A stretch of 64,000 bases of DNA from Xanthobacteraceae bacterium (lineage in GTDB: Bacteria; Pseudomonadota; Alphaproteobacteria; Rhizobiales; Xanthobacteraceae), in NCBI GenBank assembly GCA_030037895.1, contig JASHPW010000016.1, positions 62,001-126,000 on the forward strand, read 5' to 3'. Under the pieces are notes generated by a model, which was not told where the DNA came from, made no database searches, and was given only the letters and a program-made list of their open reading frames with translations. How positions within the stretch are numbered: position 1 is the stretch's first letter; each line of letters begins with the position of its first letter. Shown here piece by piece: positions 60,464 to 64,000 of the stretch. Made by a program: the position numbers and the translations under genes.

Positions 60464-61710
60464 GGCAAGGCGCGCGGCTCGGCGATGCGGCTTGGCTGCG
60501 GGACGGCGCGGTCGCGCGCCTCATGGCGTTGCTCGATTGCGACGGCGAGGAAGCGCGCGTGGTCGGCGGCGCCGTGCGCAATGCGCTGTTGCGATTGCCG
60601 GTCGGCGAGATCGACGTGGCGACGACGGCGCTGCCCGAGGAGGTGATGCGCCGCGTCGCGGCGGCCGGCGGCAAGGCGATCCCGACCGGCATAGCGCACG
60701 GCACCGTCACCGTCGTCGTCGATCATCAGCCGATCGAGGTGACGACGCTGCGCCGGGACGTGGAAACGTTCGGTCGCAGGGCCAAGGTGGCGTTCGGCCG
60801 CGACTGGAAGACGGATGCCGAGCGTCGCGATTTCACCATCAACGCGCTCTCCGCCGCGGCCGACGGCACGGTTCACGACTATGTCGGCGGTCTCGCCGAT
60901 CTCGCCGCCCGCCGCGTGCGCTTCATCGGCGAGCCGCAGCGGCGGATCGAAGAGGATTATCTGCGCATCCTGCGATTTTTCCGCTTTCACGCGCATTTCG
61001 GCGCGGGCGCGCCGGACGCCGCGGGATTGCTGGCCTGCATCAGGGCGCGGGCCGGCATCGAGACGCTGTCGCGCGAGCGCGTGCGGATGGAAATGCTGAA
61101 GCTGTTCATCGCCCCGCGCGCGACGGCGACGCTCGCGATCATGACGGAGAGCGGCCTTCTCAGCATGGTTCTCGGCGGCGTGCCGTTCCTCGCCGGTTTC
61201 GAGAACATGGCGAAGGGCGAAGCGGCGCTCGGCCTCGTGCCCGACCCGGTGCGCCGCCTCGGCGCGCTCGGCGTCATGGTCAGGGAGGACGCCGAGCGGC
61301 TCGCGCAGCGGCTGCGCCTCGCCAACGCCGAAGCCGGGCGGCTCTTGGCGCTCGAGTCGTGGTGGCGCGTGGCACCAGCGGCCGGCGAGCGCGCGGCGCA
61401 CGCGCTCCTTTACCGTCTCGGCCCGCAATCGTTCGCCGATCGGGTGTTGCTCGCCTGGGCGCGCGCGGCAGCGGGCGCGGCAGATGCCGCCTGGCGCGAT
61501 CTGGCACACCTGCCGCAACGCTGGACGGCGCCAGCTTTCCCGCTCAAGGCGGGCGACTTTACGCGCCGCGGCGTGGCGGCGGGACCGCGCCTCGGCGCCG
61601 CGTTGCGCGCCGCCGAGGAAGCCTGGATCGCGGCGGATTTTCCCGAAGACCGCGCCGCGCTCGAGGCGATCGCCGATCGCGCGGCGCAGGCCATTGCCGC
61701 ATCCGGCTGA
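60460..61710 (+). CDS. cca: CCA tRNA nucleotidyltransferase
   Basis: A 416-residue class II nucleotidyltransferase that adds or repairs the 3' CCA of tRNAs. Motifs are VVGGAVRNALLRLPVGEIDVATTALPEEVM (GGxVR and the acidic E-I-D site), RRDFTINALSAAADGTVHDYVGGLADL, and EDYLRILRFFRFHA. The C-terminal helical body follows. A GTG start at 60460 overlaps the DUF6111 stop (GTGA); the ORF track start lies inside upstream genes. It ends the plus-strand operon and is convergent with the cyclase-type gene, with a gap of two bases. Confidence 0.92.
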   Translation: MRQGARLGDAAWLRDGAVARLMALLDCDGEEARVVGGAVRNALLRLPVGEIDVATTALPEEVMRRVAAAGGKAIPTGIAHGTVTVVVDHQPIEVTTLRRDVETFGRRAKVAFGRDWKTDAERRDFTINALSAAADGTVHDYVGGLADLAARRVRFIGEPQRRIEEDYLRILRFFRFHAHFGAGAPDAAGLLACIRARAGIETLSRERVRMEMLKLFIAPRATATLAIMTESGLLSMVLGGVPFLAGFENMAKGEAALGLVPDPVRRLGALGVMVREDAERLAQRLRLANAEAGRLLALESWWRVAPAAGERAAHALLYRLGPQSFADRVLLAWARAAAGAADAAWRDLAHLPQRWTAPAFPLKAGDFTRRGVAAGPRLGAALRAAEEAWIAADFPEDRAALEAIADRAAQAIAASG

Positions 61711-61712
61711 CA

Positions 61713-64000
61713 TTATCCCAACTCGTCGAGCAAGGTCCGGGCTTCCTTGAGGTCGAGGGTGTCGAAGCCTTCGGTGAACCAGCCATAGATCGGGGCGAGC
61801 AGATCGCGGGCTTCGTCCTGCTTGCCGTGGTCACGCCGGAGTCGCGCCAGGCTCGTCGCCGCGCGCAATTCCCAAGATTTCGCCCGCTGCTCGCGGGCAA
61901 CCGCGAGGGCGCGCGTGAAATGCGTTTGCGCGGCCGCCGCATCCGGCTGTGCGGCCATCAGCGCGATTTCACCGGCCATACGATGGACTTCGGGCTCGCA
62001 CCATTTTTCCTTGGCTGTTTCGACCGTCGCCATCGCTTCGCCGAGGCAGCGCCAGGCGTCGCCGAATTGACCGTGCTCCGCGTAGGCTCTGGTCAAATGT
62101 GAGAGGAAAAACGGCATAAACACGCTGGCGCCGGTCGAGCGAAATGCAGTCAGGCCCGAGGTGATCATGTGGGCTGCGTCCGCGGCTTGGCCGGTCAGCG
62201 CCAATACGCAGCCGCGGTTTATCGTTGCGTTCGCCTTCCAGATGATTGTGCCCTTCTCGTCCGCCAAGCGCACGGCTTCGTCGGATTGTGCGTTCGCTTC
62301 CGCGTGTCTGCCGCACAAGATCGAGGTGAAACTCGCGATACACAACGCAACCATCAGCGACGCGGCTTGGCCGATTTCGCGCGCATCCTCGATCGCGCGA
62401 TGCGCCTCCGCGAGCGCCGTCGCGGGATAGCCGAGCAGCCACAGGGCTATCGACCGGAACGACTCGATCGCCACCGCCACGTCCTGGCCGAACCGCATTG
62501 CCAGCGAACGATGCGCGGCGGGATCGTAAAGCGCGAGCGACTGATCGTAGTGCGCGCGGCCTTCGGTGATGTTTCCCGTCCACAGCAAAGAAGTGCCCAT
62601 GAGTCGATGGCCGACCATCAGCGGTACGGTCGCCGCCTGCGTCTCGGCGAGCGTCAGAAACTGCGCCGCAAGATCGCGGATGACGTCGCCGTTGAACGCC
62701 ACGAAGTTTGCGACCCAGAAGCCGTAGAGGACCGAGAACAGCAACAGCGGGTCCTCGATCGGCTCTCCGAGCGCCTGCGCTTGTTCGATCAACAGCCGCG
62801 CCCGCTCGGTAGCCGTTTTGGTTTCCGGCGCGGCATATCCTTTGAGGTGGGTGAGCGGCGTCATGAGCGCGACCTGAAGCTTGATCTCTTCGCGGCGCGT
62901 CGCCGCCGTGGCGGGCAAGGCGGCAATCTGGCTGAGCGCGCGCGTGAGCTGCTCGGCGGCTTCGACCAACGCCGAGCGCTCCAGCGACCGTTGTCCCGCT
63001 TTGCCCCAGAGCCCCGCGGCCGTCTCAATCAGCCCGGCCTCGGCGCAATGGCGCGCCAGCACCTCCGGATGGTTTTCGGCAATCTCGGCGAAGCGTCTTT
63101 CGATTGCTTCGGCGATGCGGGCATGAAGCGCGCGTCGCGGCTCGCGCAGCAACGTGCCGTAGGCCGCGTCCTGCACCAGCGCATGCTTGAACAGGTAACT
63201 CGCGTTCGGCGGCGCGCCCTGGCGGAACAGCAAGCCGGATTGCGTGAGACGGTCGAGCGCCGAATTGAGCTCCGCCTCCGGTTTGTGGGCGACTTCGGCG
63301 AGCAGCGCATGGGCGAACTCGCGGCCGATCGCCGCCCCGATCTGCGCCAGTTCCTTGGCCGGGCCGAGCCGGTCGAGCCGCGCCATCAGCGAGGCGTGCA
63401 AGCTGGCGGGGACCGCCAGAGCCGGCGAGGGAACGGCGCCGACGGCCCGCGGCGGCGGCCCGTCTTCGCTGCCCGCCTCCAGCACGGCTTTCGTCATCTC
63501 CTCGACAAACAGTGGAATGCCGTCGGTGCGCTGGATGATGTCCTGACGGACGCTGGCCGGCAGGAGCCTGTAGCCGACGACCTTGTCGATCATGGCGTCG
63601 ATGTCGCGTTGCGCCAACCGATTGATGGTGAGAGCGGTCACGTATGGGCGTCCGACCCAGGGCGCGACGAATTCCGGCCGGAACGCCACGATCAGCAATG
63701 CGCGGAGATTGCGAATGCGGTCCACGATGCGCCCGAACGTCTCCAGGCTCGTCGGGTCGGTCCAATGCGCATCCTCAAAAACCATCAGTACCGGGCACTT
63801 GCGGGTCAAGGCGTCTATTCGCGAAGCTATCGCTTCCAGCATTCTCTGCCGTCGCTGCTGCGGCGCGATATCAAGCGCGGGATAACGTCCGTCGTTCGCC
63901 AGCGACAGCATCTCGGCAAACAGCGCCGCGTCCTGCGCCGAGGTCGCGCTCGGCGCGAGCAGAGCGTCGAGCTTGTCGAGCTTCGCTTGCGCGGTGTCGT
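61713..64000 (-). CDS. ATPase/TPR region of an adenylate-cyclase-type signalling protein (5' end outside window)
   Basis: About 760 C-terminal residues of a large minus-strand protein; the frame is open through base 64000, and upstream codons read AKLDKLDALLAPSATSAQDAALFAEM, so the listed start at 63911 is internal. It has part of a STAND-type AAA ATPase domain (Walker-B-like VLMVFEDAHWTDPTSLETFGRIVDRI, RTDGIPLFVEEMTKAVLE) and a winged-helix-like section (LFKHALVQDAAYGTLLREPRRALHARIAEAIE). A long TPR-like helical tail follows. This is the usual C-terminal part of rhizobial class III adenylate cyclase-ATPase-TPR proteins; the cyclase or SAM/zinc-ribbon N-terminus would lie beyond the edge. Walker A is not in the window. 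Confidence 0.83.
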   Translation of the reverse strand, partial: DTAQAKLDKLDALLAPSATSAQDAALFAEMLSLANDGRYPALDIAPQQRRQRMLEAIASRIDALTRKCPVLMVFEDAHWTDPTSLETFGRIVDRIRNLRALLIVAFRPEFVAPWVGRPYVTALTINRLAQRDIDAMIDKVVGYRLLPASVRQDIIQRTDGIPLFVEEMTKAVLEAGSEDGPPPRAVGAVPSPALAVPASLHASLMARLDRLGPAKELAQIGAAIGREFAHALLAEVAHKPEAELNSALDRLTQSGLLFRQGAPPNASYLFKHALVQDAAYGTLLREPRRALHARIAEAIERRFAEIAENHPEVLARHCAEAGLIETAAGLWGKAGQRSLERSALVEAAEQLTRALSQIAALPATAATRREEIKLQVALMTPLTHLKGYAAPETKTATERARLLIEQAQALGEPIEDPLLLFSVLYGFWVANFVAFNGDVIRDLAAQFLTLAETQAATVPLMVGHRLMGTSLLWTGNITEGRAHYDQSLALYDPAAHRSLAMRFGQDVAVAIESFRSIALWLLGYPATALAEAHRAIEDAREIGQAASLMVALCIASFTSILCGRHAEANAQSDEAVRLADEKGTIIWKANATINRGCVLALTGQAADAAHMITSGLTAFRSTGASVFMPFFLSHLTRAYAEHGQFGDAWRCLGEAMATVETAKEKWCEPEVHRMAGEIALMAAQPDAAAAQTHFTRALAVAREQRAKSWELRAATSLARLRRDHGKQDEARDLLAPIYGWFTEGFDTLDLKEARTLLDELG

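Overview
The window is high-GC chromosomal DNA from an alphaproteobacterium of the Hyphomicrobiales (Rhizobiales), most likely a Xanthobacteraceae/Nitrobacteraceae (Bradyrhizobium- or Pseudolabrys-like) genome. Three blocks point there: an acpXL-fabZ-fabF-fabF-adh-lpxXL cluster for very-long-chain lipid A acylation, a membrane-bound ferritin MbfA behind an Irr-type iron control element, and a MoxR/DUF58/DUF4159 - DUF1285 - CoA pyrophosphatase - DUF6111 - CCA nucleotidyltransferase neighbourhood. DUF2865, DUF2783 and Inh-domain proteins fit the same group. No tRNA/rRNA gene, CRISPR array, prophage or insertion sequence was recognised.

Layout. 1-6.7 kb: an acyl-CoA ligase (cut by the left edge) followed by a complete branched-chain-amino-acid-type ABC importer (livG, livH, livM, substrate-binding protein, livF), probably import and CoA activation of one carboxylic acid. 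7-10.2 kb: class II DAHP synthase and NAD synthetase. 10.3-16 kb: a DUF2865 protein, then a partial aromatic-acid catabolic cluster (maleylacetoacetate isomerase, MarR regulator, metallo-beta-lactamase-fold protein, FAD monooxygenase, DUF2783). 16.3-20.5 kb: cysS (with an atypical low-GC 3' half), a GNAT, citramalate synthase, LOG protein. 20.6-24.3 kb: Atm1-type ABC exporter, psd and pssA (phosphatidylethanolamine synthesis). 24.4-33.3 kb: orphan TRAP-type binding protein, Inh lipoprotein, mmsA, a MotA/MotB-type stator pair, kup, rhodanese, polyamine-binding protein. 33.4-38.8 kb: the lipid A very-long-chain fatty acid operon on the minus strand. 39.3-47.5 kb: PCuAC copper chaperone, EAL protein, a minus-strand operon combining an HTH-methyltransferase, a MetF-like reductase, another methyltransferase and a carboxymuconolactone-decarboxylase-like protein, then a phosphoesterase and mbfA. 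47.6-50.9 kb: Nudix, two tandem glycine/tyrosine-rich secreted proteins, glutathionyl-hydroquinone reductase, GNAT. 51-64 kb: the MoxR envelope operon interrupted by a VapBC-like toxin-antitoxin module, the DUF1285-to-CCA operon, and the ATPase/TPR part of a large adenylate-cyclase-type protein that runs off the right edge.

Most interesting points: (i) the HTH-methyltransferase/MetF-like operon with a perfect palindrome upstream; (ii) a toxin-antitoxin pair with an unusual antitoxin and its own palindrome, lying inside the MoxR/DUF58/DUF4159 operon; (iii) a second beta-ketoacyl synthase in the lipid A cluster that has lost its active-site cysteine; (iv) two secreted-protein genes whose signal peptides lie out of frame with their normal start codons; (v) mosaic base composition in cysS; (vi) several families of small palindromic intergenic repeats. 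All family assignments come from reading motifs in the translations; no database search was run.
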